Shown here one piece after another: positions 36,671 to 45,128 of a stretch of 64,000 nt of DNA. A program made the translations under genes and the position numbers. The notes beneath the pieces are model-generated. The model saw only the letters and a program-made list of their open reading frames with translations. It did not search any database and had not been told where the DNA came from. The DNA is from Nocardia macrotermitis (GTDB taxonomy: Bacteria > Actinomycetota > Actinomycetes > Mycobacteriales > Mycobacteriaceae), in NCBI RefSeq assembly GCF_009604405.1, contig NZ_WEGK01000009.1, forward strand, positions 186,001-250,000. Reading direction: 5' to 3'. Each line of letters starts with the position of its first letter. Position 1 is the stretch's first letter.

Positions 36671-36871
36671 TCAGTGTTTGACGTGCCGACCCGGACGCGT
36701 CTGGGTGTCATCGTCGGAATCGCGCATCGACAGGGCGCTCACCAGGAGCAGCACCGCGCCGATGACGCACACCACGATGCATCCCCAGGCCCACACCACC
36801 GAACCGGTGGTCAGTGCGGCGACCAGGAGGCCGAATCCGATAGCCGCGAGAACAAGTGTCAGGACGAGCAT
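36671..36871 (-). CDS. Small two-helix membrane protein
   Basis: The 66-residue product has two hydrophobic segments (about 2-20 and 26-48) and a charged C-terminal tail, SMRDSDDDTQTRPGRHVKH. No function is known to me. ATG at 36871 is preferred because AGGGGG lies 6 bases before it; GTG at 36877 would add two residues. It sits between wag31 and ileS on the same strand. That position near cell-division genes suggests an envelope role, which is only inference. Confidence 0.7.
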   Translation of the reverse strand: MLVLTLVLAAIGFGLLVAALTTGSVVWAWGCIVVCVIGAVLLLVSALSMRDSDDDTQTRPGRHVKH

Positions 36872-36976
36872 GGTCACCCCCTGGACGGGCCTGCTGGCTC
36901 GACGAAACTTCCGACCACGGCCGCGGCTGCGCGTACCGGTCCCGGGCTGGCGGGAACGGCGACAGCCGAAGCGAAA

Positions 36977-37813
36977 CTACTTGCCGCCCTTGGCGAATGA
37001 CGCAGGCGCATGATTGCCGTTGGTGCCATCGAAGGCCTCACCACCGTCGACCGGTACCGCCGAACCGCGGTTCTCGAGCTCCTCGAGCTGGGACTCCAGG
37101 TAGGACTTCAGCCGCACCCGGTACTCGCGCTCGAACGTCTTGAGCTGCTCGATGCGGCTCTCCAGCACGCTGCGCTGCTGGGTGATGGTGGCCATGATCT
37201 CGGTGTGCTTGCGCTCGGCGTCGGCCTGCAGGGCGTCGGCCTTCTCCTTGGCCTGACGCAGCTGGTTGTCCGACCGGCTCTGCGCGTCCGAGAGCAGCGT
37301 CTCGGCCTTCTGACGGGCCTCGGACACCATGCCGTCGGAGCGGGTGCGCGCCTCGGTGACCAGTCGCTCGGAATTAGCCCGCGCGTTGGACAGCAGCGTC
37401 TCTGCCTCTGTCTTGGCATCGGTGGTGAGCCGATCCGCCATCTCCTGGGCCAGGCTCAGCACCTTGGCCGCCTGTAGGTTGGCGTCGGCGGCGCTGTTGT
37501 CCTTGACCGGGGCGGGCGCGGCGACCGGCATGGGGGCCGGGGGCGGCACCGGAATCGGCTTGGGCGGTTCGGGCTGCGGCGGAGCGGGCTTCACCGCCTG
37601 CGGCATCGGGCGGGGGGCCGCCTTCGCGTCGGACAGCTCGGCGTCCAGCTCGGCAACCCGCTGGCGCAGATCCGCGTTCTCCTCGATGAGACGTGAGAGC
37701 TCCTGCTCGACCAGATCGAGGAACGCGTCGACCTCGTCCTCGTTGTAGCCCCGCTTCCCGATCGGCGGTTTGCTGAACGCGACGTTGTGCACATCGGCTG
37801 GGGTCAGCGGCAT
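36977..37813 (-). CDS. wag31: Wag31/DivIVA polar growth scaffold
   Basis: This 278-residue protein marks negatively curved membrane at cell poles and directs wall synthesis there in mycolic actinobacteria. The N-terminal DivIVA domain (1-60) has FSKPPIGKRGYNEDEVDAFL, with hydrophobic tip residues that touch the membrane. A proline-rich linker (about 66-103) and a long coiled coil (about 107-245, full of ANSERLVTEARTRSDGM-like repeats) follow. The C-terminus, AFDGTNGNHAPASFAKGGK, is flexible. It is the end of the conserved division gene order yggT-wag31. Confidence 0.95.
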   Translation of the reverse strand: MPLTPADVHNVAFSKPPIGKRGYNEDEVDAFLDLVEQELSRLIEENADLRQRVAELDAELSDAKAAPRPMPQAVKPAPPQPEPPKPIPVPPPAPMPVAAPAPVKDNSAADANLQAAKVLSLAQEMADRLTTDAKTEAETLLSNARANSERLVTEARTRSDGMVSEARQKAETLLSDAQSRSDNQLRQAKEKADALQADAERKHTEIMATITQQRSVLESRIEQLKTFEREYRVRLKSYLESQLEELENRGSAVPVDGGEAFDGTNGNHAPASFAKGGK

Positions 37814-37886
37814 GGAAGGATCCCTTCACGCTTCGTACGGAGGTCTAGCGGTAGATCTTGCAAGCTATTCGTCACGACCCATTCTG

Positions 37887-38189
37887 TCACACCGGCGCGT
37901 GCGCCTGCCCGAGCCCGCCGGTGACCGTCATCAAGATGAACACGATGAATATCAACACCATAATGGACAGATCCAGCCGAATTCCGCCCAAGTTGACCGG
38001 TGGTATCAGCCGCCGCAGCAGTTTCACCGGAGGATCGGTGATCGTGAAGATCACCTCGAGCCCGATGACCACCGCGCCACGCGGGCGCCAGTCCCGGGCG
38101 ATGCTCCGGATGAACTCGACGATGATCCGGCCGATGAGCAGCAACCAGAAGACGAACAGCAGGTAGTTCAACACACTGAACAGGGCCAC
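37887..38189 (-). CDS. YggT-family membrane protein
   Basis: This 100-residue protein has two hydrophobic segments (about 4-24 and 73-92) around a cytoplasmic loop containing ITDPPVKLLRRLIPPVNLGG, the family hallmark. YggT proteins sit next to sepF or proC in many bacteria; a role in division or osmotic response is suggested elsewhere but not settled. It lies between sepF and wag31, as in mycobacteria. ATG at 38189 opens the first helix directly. Confidence 0.9.
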   Translation of the reverse strand: MALFSVLNYLLFVFWLLLIGRIIVEFIRSIARDWRPRGAVVIGLEVIFTITDPPVKLLRRLIPPVNLGGIRLDLSIMVLIFIVFILMTVTGGLGQAHAPV

Positions 38190-38228
38190 CCCGCCACTCT
38201 GCCTCAGATTCGGTGTCCTGCAAACTCC

Positions 38229-38251
38229 CCGCGCCGTTCACCACGGCGCGG
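38229..38251 (-). terminator. Hairpin between sepF and yggT
   Basis: A 9-base perfect stem, CCGCGCCGT with ACGGCGCGG, encloses a 5-base loop. It lies 63 bases beyond the sepF stop and 40 bases before the yggT start. It may end or attenuate sepF transcription, leaving yggT-wag31 to depend partly on its own promoter. No T-run is present. Confidence 0.45.
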
Positions 38252-38313
38252 CATCCCCCGCGCGTCGCGCGTCAGCCGGGTGCACGGCCGCGACGCAACG
38301 TCCGATTCGAGCG

Positions 38314-39102
38314 TTATTTCTGGTTGTAGAAGCCGGTTTCGGCGATGCGACGGCGCTCCTCGGCCGATACGTCCACATCGGCCGGTGAGAGCAGGAACAC
38401 CTTCGTGGCCACCTTGTCGAACGAGCCACGCAGCGCGAACGCCAGCCCCGCGGCGAAGTCGACCAGGCGCCGCGCGTCGGCGTTGCTCATCTCGACCAGA
38501 TCCATGATCACCGGCGTGCCGTCGCGGAACCGCTCACCGATGATGGCCGCCTCGGTGAAGGTGCGCGGCCGCAGCGTCGTGATCTTGGACAACGGGCCTC
38601 CGTCCTCGAAGACCGGCGAGCGGCGCGGGGCGGGCTCGAAACGAGCGCGCTCCTCCAGTCGCCGCTCTTCCATCCTGCGCTCGACCTCCGGGTCGACCGC
38701 CAGCGCACCGTGAGTGGTGCCGCGGATCATCGACGAGCCGGTACCGAGGCCGCGCGAGCGCCCCGACGGCGCGGACTCGATTCGCGTCGGCCGACGCGAC
38801 GGCTCGTAACGGTCGTCGGAATAGGAGTCGTCGGCGAATTCGCTCCGCCGCGACACCGTGTACCCGGGCTGATACGGCGCCTTGTACGCCGGCTCCGGAT
38901 AGTTCTGCTCGGACTCGTAGCGATCGTCCTCGAAACGCGAAGAACGTCCCGCCCCCTCGTACCGCGGCTCGGAGAACTCCCGCGAACGACGCGCCGGACG
39001 GTCCTCGATCCCCCGAGACCCGCGATCGTCGACGTAGTCGTCCTCGTACTCCTCGAGCGGCACCATGCCGAAGTAAGCCTTGAACCTGTGCAGCGTACTC
39101 AT
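38314..39102 (-). CDS. sepF: Cell division protein SepF
   Basis: The 262-residue protein anchors FtsZ to the membrane and is essential in actinobacteria that lack FtsA. The N-terminal membrane-binding helix is MSTLHRFKAYFGM. A long, charged, disordered linker (15-165) rich in Arg, Tyr, Asp and Ser follows. The globular SepF domain covers about 170-255 (ITTLRPRTFTEAAIIGERFR, MDLVEMSNADARRLVDFAAG). The start codon overlaps the stop of an 80-codon repeat-built leader frame (ATGA at 39099-39102), so sepF may be translationally coupled to it. Confidence 0.94.
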   Translation of the reverse strand: MSTLHRFKAYFGMVPLEEYEDDYVDDRGSRGIEDRPARRSREFSEPRYEGAGRSSRFEDDRYESEQNYPEPAYKAPYQPGYTVSRRSEFADDSYSDDRYEPSRRPTRIESAPSGRSRGLGTGSSMIRGTTHGALAVDPEVERRMEERRLEERARFEPAPRRSPVFEDGGPLSKITTLRPRTFTEAAIIGERFRDGTPVIMDLVEMSNADARRLVDFAAGLAFALRGSFDKVATKVFLLSPADVDVSAEERRRIAETGFYNQK

Positions 39103-39341
39103 GCCGGCACCTCGCTAGCGCTCGCCGCCAGCACGAGCACGCTCGTAGCTGTGCTTTCGATTCGCTCGCTGCGCTCCCTCATGGCCGGCACCTCGCTAGC
39201 GCTCGCCGCCAGCACGAGCACGCTCGTAGCTGTGCTTTCGATTCGCTCGCTGCGCTCCCTCATGGCTCCCACCTCGCTGACGCCTCCCCGCACGAGCACG
39301 CTCGTGACTGCCTTGACGACTCGCTCGCTGCGCTCGCTCAT
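39099..39341 (-). CDS. 80-codon leader ORF made of three tandem repeats, coupled to sepF
   Basis: The frame encodes three tandem units: a diverged MSERSERVVKAVTSVLV... copy of 26 residues, then two identical 27-residue copies beginning MRERSERIESTATSVLVLAA. It starts at ATG 39341 after AGGAAGG and ends in TGA overlapping the sepF ATG. Whether the peptide itself has a role is doubtful: its composition reflects the underlying DNA repeat. The coupling geometry suggests that translating it could feed ribosomes to sepF. The alternative is a non-coding repeat that happens to be open. Confidence 0.4.
   Translation of the reverse strand: MSERSERVVKAVTSVLVRGGVSEVGAMRERSERIESTATSVLVLAASASEVPAMRERSERIESTATSVLVLAASASEVPA
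39103..39341. repeat. Tandem repeat array upstream of sepF (81-base period)
   Basis: Bases 39103-39182 and 39184-39263 are two identical 80-base copies with a period of 81. A third, diverged 78-base copy spans 39264-39341. On the minus strand each unit starts with ATG and ends with GCGAGGTGCCGGC, which is a ribosome site just ahead of the next unit's ATG. The last of these serves sepF itself. The array therefore looks like a duplicated translation-initiation region of sepF. The short motif AGCGAGCGCAGCGAGCGA recurs as a dispersed repeat in many actinobacterial genomes. Confidence 0.9.
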
Positions 39342-39448
39342 CCTGGTCGACCTTCCTACGGCCCCGGTTGACCTGGGGTGTTGAAGTCCTGCTCAATCCT
39401 CTTCGGCCACAAGCATATGTTTCGAATGTGACTGCTGAGGTTTGTTTG

Positions 39449-40201
39449 CTATCCCGAGGTTATCGGTCGAGCGCCCATCAAGGCAGTACCGACACGCACA
39501 CAGGTGGACCCGTGTCGAATCGCGGCCTCGAGGTCTCCCGACATGCCTGCTGACAGTTCGGTCCCCGCGGGGTGTTGCGTCAAAAATCGGACATGCAGAT
39601 CCGCCAGCCGAGCGAACTCGGCATCCGGATCGCAACGCTGCGGCGGAATCGCCATCAGGCCCGCGAGCTGCAGGTTCTCCAGGCTCGCGACCTGATCGGC
39701 GAGTTCGGGCAAATCGGCCGGCGCGACACCGCCGCGGGTCGGATCGTCGTCGAGGGCGACTTGCAGCAGCACCCGCAGCGGACCCTGCCGTTCACCCGCG
39801 TCACGGACCGCCCGGACCCCCGCGTCAAGTGCCGTTGCCAGCCGGGCGCTGTCCAACGAGTGGACCGTATGCGCCCAGCGGGCAACGGCTTTGGCCTTGT
39901 TGCGTTGCAGGCGGCCGATCATGTGCCATTCCACGCCCGGCAGATCGGCCAGTTCGGCCGCCTTCGCGGTCGCCTCCTGCTCGCGCGATTCGCCGAATTC
40001 ACGCCGCCCGAGCCGGTACAGGATCGCCACGTCCGAGGCCGGGAAAAACTTCGTGACCGGCAGCAATCGCACCTGCGCCGGATCGCGCCCGGCCGCGCGG
40101 CAGGCCGCGTCGATGCGCTCGCACAACCCCGTCAACGCGGTCGCGAGCGCATCGGTCCGGGTGCCGGATTCCGCAGTGGCCCTTCCGAATTCGCCGATCA
40201 T
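39449..40201 (-). CDS. yggS: YggS-family pyridoxal-phosphate homeostasis protein
   Basis: The 250-residue PLP-binding protein folds as the alanine-racemase-type barrel without the second domain. The lysine carrying PLP is in LLPVTKFFPASD. Other motifs are FGESREQEATAK, WHMIGRLQRNKAK, LAGLMAIPP and SAGMSGDLEAAIRHGSTCVR with the phosphate-binding residues. It buffers free PLP in the cytoplasm. ATG at 40201 is preceded by GGAGAGGA; a longer frame upstream is rejected. Its position between pgeF and sepF is conserved in actinobacteria. Confidence 0.93.
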   Translation of the reverse strand: MIGEFGRATAESGTRTDALATALTGLCERIDAACRAAGRDPAQVRLLPVTKFFPASDVAILYRLGRREFGESREQEATAKAAELADLPGVEWHMIGRLQRNKAKAVARWAHTVHSLDSARLATALDAGVRAVRDAGERQGPLRVLLQVALDDDPTRGGVAPADLPELADQVASLENLQLAGLMAIPPQRCDPDAEFARLADLHVRFLTQHPAGTELSAGMSGDLEAAIRHGSTCVRVGTALMGARPITSG

Positions 40202-40334
40202 GATTCCTCTCCCTCGATTGCGATTCCTATCACGATCGGTCCGGGCGTGTCCCGTCAATTTCCGGACATCGGGTTGGAACCGGTTCTCGCACACCGCAAC
40301 CGGCCCGCACCCGGCACACCGCTGCCCGGCCGGA

Positions 40335-41072
40335 TCAGGCCGGCGGCTCGGTGGGCTCGCGCCAGATGACTCCGGCGATACGTCCGGTCGGCGCGCCCCG
40401 GCGATGACTGAACAGCGTGGCGTCCTCGATCGTGCACCGCGGATCGACCGCGACCGCACCCACACCCGCCGACTCGAGCTGCCGCCGGATGCCCGCGCGC
40501 AGATCCAGGCCCGGGGTGCGGTTGGCGGTCCGGGTGGCGCTGCCGGGCAGATGTGCCTCGACGTCGTCGCGCATCGCGGCGGGCACCTCGTACCGCGCGC
40601 CGCTCGCGGCCGGACCGAGGAACGCGCCGATCCGTTCGGGGCGCGCGCCGACCGAGATCATCGCCTCCAGCACCCGCGGCACGATGCCGATCCGCGCGCC
40701 GACCCGGCCCGCGTGCACCGCCGCGATCACCCCGGCCTCATCGTCGGACAGCAGGATCGGTACGCAGTCCGCGGTCAGCACGACCAACGCCAGGCCCGGG
40801 ACGGTGGTCACCAACGCGTCGGTCACCGGCACCGGTTCCGCGCGCGGCCCGTCCACGATCTCGACCGTCCGGCTGTGCACCTGTTCCATCCAGACCAGCC
40901 GCTCCGGCGCCAAACCGATCCCCTCGGCCAGCCGAACCCGATTGCGCCGCACCGCCTCCGGATCGTCCCCGACGTGATCGCCGAGATTGAACGAGTCGTA
41001 CGGCGCGCGCGAGAACCCACCCGCCCGCGTGGTGGTAACCCTCCGGGTGCGCATCAGCTGTTGCGTTGGCAT
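40335..41072 (-). CDS. pgeF: PgeF/YfiH-family peptidoglycan editing factor (laccase domain)
   Basis: This 245-residue protein has the multicopper-oxidoreductase laccase-like fold (DUF152). The metal-binding residues are seen in WMEQVHS, LTADCVPILL and AAVHAGRVGARIGI. In E. coli YfiH/PgeF prevents use of the wrong amino acid by MurC; other homologues show purine nucleoside phosphorylase activity. It lies directly after ftsZ in this cluster, with 274 bases and a terminator between, and before yggS. Confidence 0.92.
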   Translation of the reverse strand: MPTQQLMRTRRVTTTRAGGFSRAPYDSFNLGDHVGDDPEAVRRNRVRLAEGIGLAPERLVWMEQVHSRTVEIVDGPRAEPVPVTDALVTTVPGLALVVLTADCVPILLSDDEAGVIAAVHAGRVGARIGIVPRVLEAMISVGARPERIGAFLGPAASGARYEVPAAMRDDVEAHLPGSATRTANRTPGLDLRAGIRRQLESAGVGAVAVDPRCTIEDATLFSHRRGAPTGRIAGVIWREPTEPPA

Positions 41073-41303
41073 ACCCCCGAGATTAGTAGCCCTCCCCCAC
41101 CACCATCCGGCCCAGCCGCATCACGCGAACCACCCTCACGGCACGGCCGCAGCCCGACGACCGTCCGCGATGCCGACACGACGACCGATCTCGAAGGGAA
41201 TACGGATAACCGGCCGGGCGCACGAAGGCAGACCACGCCCGAATCCGCCGACTCGACACCCGGCGGCCCCGAGAGTCGGACAGGGGACTCGGCCAGAGAC
41301 AAG

Positions 41304-41335
41304 TGAGCACCCGTCCGCTCAGGAACGGGTGCTCA
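41304..41335 (-). terminator. Terminator downstream of ftsZ
   Basis: A perfect 11-base stem, TGAGCACCCGT with ACGGGTGCTCA, encloses a 10-base loop. It begins 11 bases beyond the ftsZ stop on the minus strand. It probably ends the long dcw transcript here, at least in part. The remaining 231 bases up to the pgeF start hold no recognisable gene and probably contain the promoter for pgeF-yggS. Confidence 0.7.
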
Positions 41336-41346
41336 GGTGAATCGAA

Positions 41347-42579
41347 CTAGCGACGCATGAACGAGGGCACGTCGACGTCGTCGTCGGTGTCGTCCTCCGG
41401 CGGCTGGATGTGGCTGCGGGAGTTGTGGGCGACCGTCGGTTCCACGGCCGGGCGGGGTTCATAGGAGGGCGCGGGGCCGCGGGAGACGGGGGCCGGGGTC
41501 GCGGGCGGAGGGGCCGGGTCCGCGGTACGGCTCGGGAAATCGGTACCGCGGGAATGGGATTGGCCGACCTCACCCGCGCGCGCGGAGCCGATCGTGGAGC
41601 GGGTGACGGGGGCGTCCAGGCGACGGGTCGGGGTGCCGCTGTCGAATCCGGCCGCGATCACCGTGACGCGCACCTCGTCGCCGAGCGAATCGTCGATGAC
41701 CGTACCGAAGATGATGTTGGCCTCGATGTGCGCGGCCTCCTGCACCAGCGAGGCGGCCTCGTTGATCTCGAACAGGCCCAGATCCGAACCGCCCGCGATC
41801 GAGAGCAGCACGCCGTGCGCACCGTCCATCGACGCCTCCAGCAGCGGCGAGTTGATCGCCGCCTCGGCCGCCTTCACCGAACGTCCCTCACCGCGCGAGG
41901 AGCCGATACCCATCAGCGCCGAACCCGCGCCGGACATCACGCTCTTGACGTCCGCGAAGTCGACGTTGATCAGACCCGGGGTGGTGATCAGATCGGTGAT
42001 GCCCTGAACACCGTTGAGCAGCACCTCATCCGCGGAACGGAACGCGTCCATCAGGCTGACCGCCGCGTCGCCGAGCTGCAACAGCCGGTCGTTCGGGATG
42101 ACGATGAGGGTGTCGCAGGACTCGCGCAGTGCCTGTATCCCGGCCTCGGCCTGGTTGCTGCGCCGCTTGCCCTCGAAGGAGAACGGCCGCGTCACCACAC
42201 CGATGGTCAGGGCGCCGAGCTTGCGGGCGATGCTGGCCACCACGGGCGCGCCGCCGGTACCGGTGCCGCCGCCCTCACCGGCGGTGACGAACACCATGTC
42301 GGCGCCTTTGAGCACCTCTTCGATCTCGTCCTTGTGATCCTCGGCCGCCTTGCGACCGACCTCGGGGTCGGCGCCGGCGCCCAGGCCGCGGGTGAGTTCA
42401 CGCCCGACGTCGAGCTTGACGTCCGCATCACTCATCAGCAGCGCCTGCGCGTCGGTGTTGACGGCGATGAACTCGACTCCCTTGAGTCCCTGTTCGATCA
42501 TTCGGTTGACGGCGTTCACGCCGCCGCCGCCGATACCGACGACCTTGATCACTGCAAGGTAGTTGTGCGGGGGCGTCAT
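41347..42579 (-). CDS. ftsZ: Cell division tubulin FtsZ
   Basis: This 410-residue GTPase polymerises into the Z-ring at mid-cell. The GTP-binding signature GGGTGTG is at residues 103-109. The T7 catalytic loop NVDFADVKSVM lies near 210. A proline-rich disordered tail (about 335-395) ends in the conserved peptide DVDVPSFMRR, which binds SepF and FtsW. ATG at 42579 is preceded by GGAAGG. A 363-base region upstream separates it from ftsQ, which implies a dedicated promoter. Confidence 0.97.
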   Translation of the reverse strand: MTPPHNYLAVIKVVGIGGGGVNAVNRMIEQGLKGVEFIAVNTDAQALLMSDADVKLDVGRELTRGLGAGADPEVGRKAAEDHKDEIEEVLKGADMVFVTAGEGGGTGTGGAPVVASIARKLGALTIGVVTRPFSFEGKRRSNQAEAGIQALRESCDTLIVIPNDRLLQLGDAAVSLMDAFRSADEVLLNGVQGITDLITTPGLINVDFADVKSVMSGAGSALMGIGSSRGEGRSVKAAEAAINSPLLEASMDGAHGVLLSIAGGSDLGLFEINEAASLVQEAAHIEANIIFGTVIDDSLGDEVRVTVIAAGFDSGTPTRRLDAPVTRSTIGSARAGEVGQSHSRGTDFPSRTADPAPPPATPAPVSRGPAPSYEPRPAVEPTVAHNSRSHIQPPEDDTDDDVDVPSFMRR

Positions 42580-42942
42580 GGGCTCTCGCCTTCCTTAGAT
42601 CTAAGCCTGTCGTTTTCGAATTCCCGGCAGAGCGCCGAGCCGCGGATGGTTTCGATCCGGCTAACCCGGGCTCATGCCCGAGCAAACCCTCAACCTCAAC
42701 CATAGGGTTGGCGTTATGTCAAGTATCCGACTGCTGCGGAACGCTATTCGTACCCGCCGCAATCCGCGCGCAGGCGCGCCGACGCGAGAACCAGAATCTT
42801 GTGCGATCCGTCTCGTCCGAGCCCGCCCCGCATCGTATCGCGAACAGCCGCTCGAGGCAGGGGGAATCGGCACCGGCGACCCCGGCGACTCGGCGCGCAT
42901 CGCGACACGCACCGAAAACGCCAACGGCACAACGGGTATCAC
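42580..42942 (-). promoter_or_regulatory. ftsQ-ftsZ intergenic region, promoter and leader of ftsZ
   Basis: This is the longest gap inside the dcw cluster. On the minus strand it contains TTGACA at 42722-42717, a candidate -35 element, though no -10 at proper spacing was found. It also has an inverted repeat AACCCT/AGGGTT (42685-42690 and 42704-42709), a short hairpin at 42667-42680, and the 12-base palindrome CTTAGATCTAAG at 42594-42605 just before the ribosome site. In mycobacteria ftsZ has several promoters in and around ftsQ. No gene was found in this gap. Confidence 0.5.
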
Positions 42943-43626
42943 TCACCTTACCGTCACCAGATCCGGAGTCGAAACGTCGTATACCTGTCCGGGCCGGGTG
43001 AGCACCGGAACGACCACCTCGGCCTTGCGCGCCGAATCGGCCGCGCCGCCCCACAACACGGTGCGCCCGTCCCGCAGTTCCAGCTCGATATCCGAAACCG
43101 ACCGCGCCACAACCTCACCCACCTGACCCCGCAAACCCCGCGAGGCGGCGGTGAGCACCGTCACCGCCGCGCGAGTGACCGGGTCGCTATCTCCCGGATG
43201 CGCGGTCGTCAGCTTCGGCACCCCGGGAGGCGGTGGCTCGATGGCGAATTCGACGCCGTCGGCGTCCAGCAGGTGCGAACCCTGCGGCGAATCGAAGTAG
43301 AGCACCGCGGTGCGCTCCTGCACGCTCACCCGGATCGTCGAGGGGAAATCCCGTCGCACCCGCACCGAATGCACCTTCGGGATCGCCGCCACCCGACGCG
43401 CCATCTCGTCGGTGTCCAGGCGCAGCAGCGAGACGCCGTCGGGCACCTGGAGCGCGTCACGCACCTGCTGCTCGGGCACCGTGGCCAGCCCTTCGATCGT
43501 GACGGTGCGCGCCGCCAGCAGCGGCGTGAACCACGCCACCAGGGCCAGCACCACCACGAGTCCGGCAACCGCCAAGCCGCACAGCATCATTCGACGCGAC
43601 GGCGGACGCAGGCGGACGCTGATCAT
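42943..43626 (-). CDS. ftsQ: Cell division protein FtsQ
   Basis: This 227-residue bitopic protein links the Z-ring to septal wall enzymes. A short cytoplasmic tail is followed by one membrane helix (about 14-36) and the POTRA domain (ARTVTIEGLATVPEQQVRDA, about 38-108). The FtsQ beta domain then holds VQERTAVLYFD and VPKL. It is shorter at the N-terminus than the mycobacterial protein. ATG at 43626 overlaps the murC stop by 4 bases. Confidence 0.93.
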   Translation of the reverse strand: MISVRLRPPSRRMMLCGLAVAGLVVVLALVAWFTPLLAARTVTIEGLATVPEQQVRDALQVPDGVSLLRLDTDEMARRVAAIPKVHSVRVRRDFPSTIRVSVQERTAVLYFDSPQGSHLLDADGVEFAIEPPPPGVPKLTTAHPGDSDPVTRAAVTVLTAASRGLRGQVGEVVARSVSDIELELRDGRTVLWGGAADSARKAEVVVPVLTRPGQVYDVSTPDLVTVR

Positions 43627-45128
43627 CGTCCGGTGGGCGGGCGCACCCGCAATCCGTCGAGGATCTGACCACCGAGCATCGTCACATCGCCCGCACCCAT
43701 GGTGATCACCACGTCACCCGGCCGCGCCAGCCCGGCCGCCTGCCGGCCCACCCGCGACATATCCGGTTGGTAGTGCACGGGTTTGGAGACCGACTGGGCC
43801 ACCAGCGCGCCGTTGACGCCCGGCAGCGGCTTCTCCCGCGCGCCGTAGACGTCCAGCACCACGACCTCGTCCGCGACGTCCAGCGCCGCGCCGAACTCCG
43901 TAGCGAATGTCGCAGTGCGACTGTACAAATGGGGCTGGAACACCACGATCACCCGGCCCTGCCGCGAGCGCGCGCCGTCCGCGGCCTCCTGCCGCACCAA
44001 CTCCGCGGCCGCGCCGAGCACCGCGCGCACCTCGGTCGGATGATGCGCGTAGTCGTCGAACACCCGCACGCCGTTCTCCCGGCCGACGAACTGGAAGCGC
44101 CGATGCACACCGCCGAAACCCTCGAGTCCCTGGAGCACCTCGCCGAGATCGGCGCCGGTGTCCAGCGCGGCCAGCAGCGCCGCCAGGGCATTGAGGGCCA
44201 TATGCCGTCCGGGCACCGAGAGCCGCAGCGTGCGGGGGGCGGATTCGTCGGCGAGCTGGAACGTGCACACCCCGCCCACGTCGCGCGGCTGCCAGGACAG
44301 CAGGCGCACGCCGACCGGAACCGGGGCGTCGGCCTGATCGCCGGAGCCGTAACCGAGTACGCGGATGCCGCGTTCGTACGAACGCGCCGCGACCCGTTCG
44401 GCCAACGCGCGCGAACCCGGATCGTCCAGGCACACCACCAGCAGGCCGCCGGGCGTGAGCCGATCCACGAAATCGTCGAAGACCTGGACGTACGCCTCGT
44501 CGGTGCCGAAGAAGTCCAGATGGTCCGATTCGATGTTGGTGACCACCGCGACGTCCGGATCGTATTGCAGCAGTGAGCCGTCCGACTCGTCCGCCTCGGC
44601 CACGAAATAGCCGCCGGTGCCGTGGTGGGCGTTGGTGCCCGCCTCGTTCAGCTCACCGCCCACCGCGAAGGACGGATCGAATCCGCAGTGCTGCAACGAC
44701 ACCACGAGCATCGAGGTCGTGGAGGTCTTGCCGTGCGTCCCGGACACCAGCAGCGTGTGATGGCCGTGCATGAGTTCGGCCAGCACGGCCGGGCGCAGCA
44801 GCACCGGCACCCCGCGCCGCTTCGCCTCGACCAGTTCGGGATTGGTCTTCGGGATGGCCGCGTAGGTGGTCACCACCGCGCTGGGCCCGCCGGGCAGCAG
44901 ATCCAGCGCCCCGGCGTCGTGCCCGATCCGCACCTGCGCGCCCCGGGCCCGCAGCGCGAGCACGCCGCGGCTCTCCTTGGCGTCCGATCCGGACACCGAT
45001 CCGCCCCGCGCGAGCAGGATCCGGGCGATGCCGGACATGCCGGCACCGCCGATACCGACCATGTGCACCCGTTGCAGCAGCTCGGGTAGCTCACCGACCG
45101 CTACGGTCGTGTCCTGTTCGTCGGTCAT
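43623..45128 (-). CDS. murC: UDP-N-acetylmuramate-L-alanine ligase
   Basis: The 501-residue Mur ligase adds L-alanine to UDP-MurNAc, the first peptide step of lipid II synthesis. The N-terminal nucleotide-binding motif is HMVGIGGAGMSGIA. The central ATP loop is SGTHGKTSTTSM, and FVAEADESDGSLLQY and NIESDHLDFFG follow. The C-terminal domain has FDDYAHHPTEVRA. It overlaps murG and ftsQ by 4 bases each. Confidence 0.96.
   Translation of the reverse strand: MTDEQDTTVAVGELPELLQRVHMVGIGGAGMSGIARILLARGGSVSGSDAKESRGVLALRARGAQVRIGHDAGALDLLPGGPSAVVTTYAAIPKTNPELVEAKRRGVPVLLRPAVLAELMHGHHTLLVSGTHGKTSTTSMLVVSLQHCGFDPSFAVGGELNEAGTNAHHGTGGYFVAEADESDGSLLQYDPDVAVVTNIESDHLDFFGTDEAYVQVFDDFVDRLTPGGLLVVCLDDPGSRALAERVAARSYERGIRVLGYGSGDQADAPVPVGVRLLSWQPRDVGGVCTFQLADESAPRTLRLSVPGRHMALNALAALLAALDTGADLGEVLQGLEGFGGVHRRFQFVGRENGVRVFDDYAHHPTEVRAVLGAAAELVRQEAADGARSRQGRVIVVFQPHLYSRTATFATEFGAALDVADEVVVLDVYGAREKPLPGVNGALVAQSVSKPVHYQPDMSRVGRQAAGLARPGDVVITMGAGDVTMLGGQILDGLRVRPPTGR

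Noticed and set aside
39103..39341. CRISPR array
   Set aside because: The units are contiguous 78-81 base coding-type repeats without unique spacers, and no cas gene is present.
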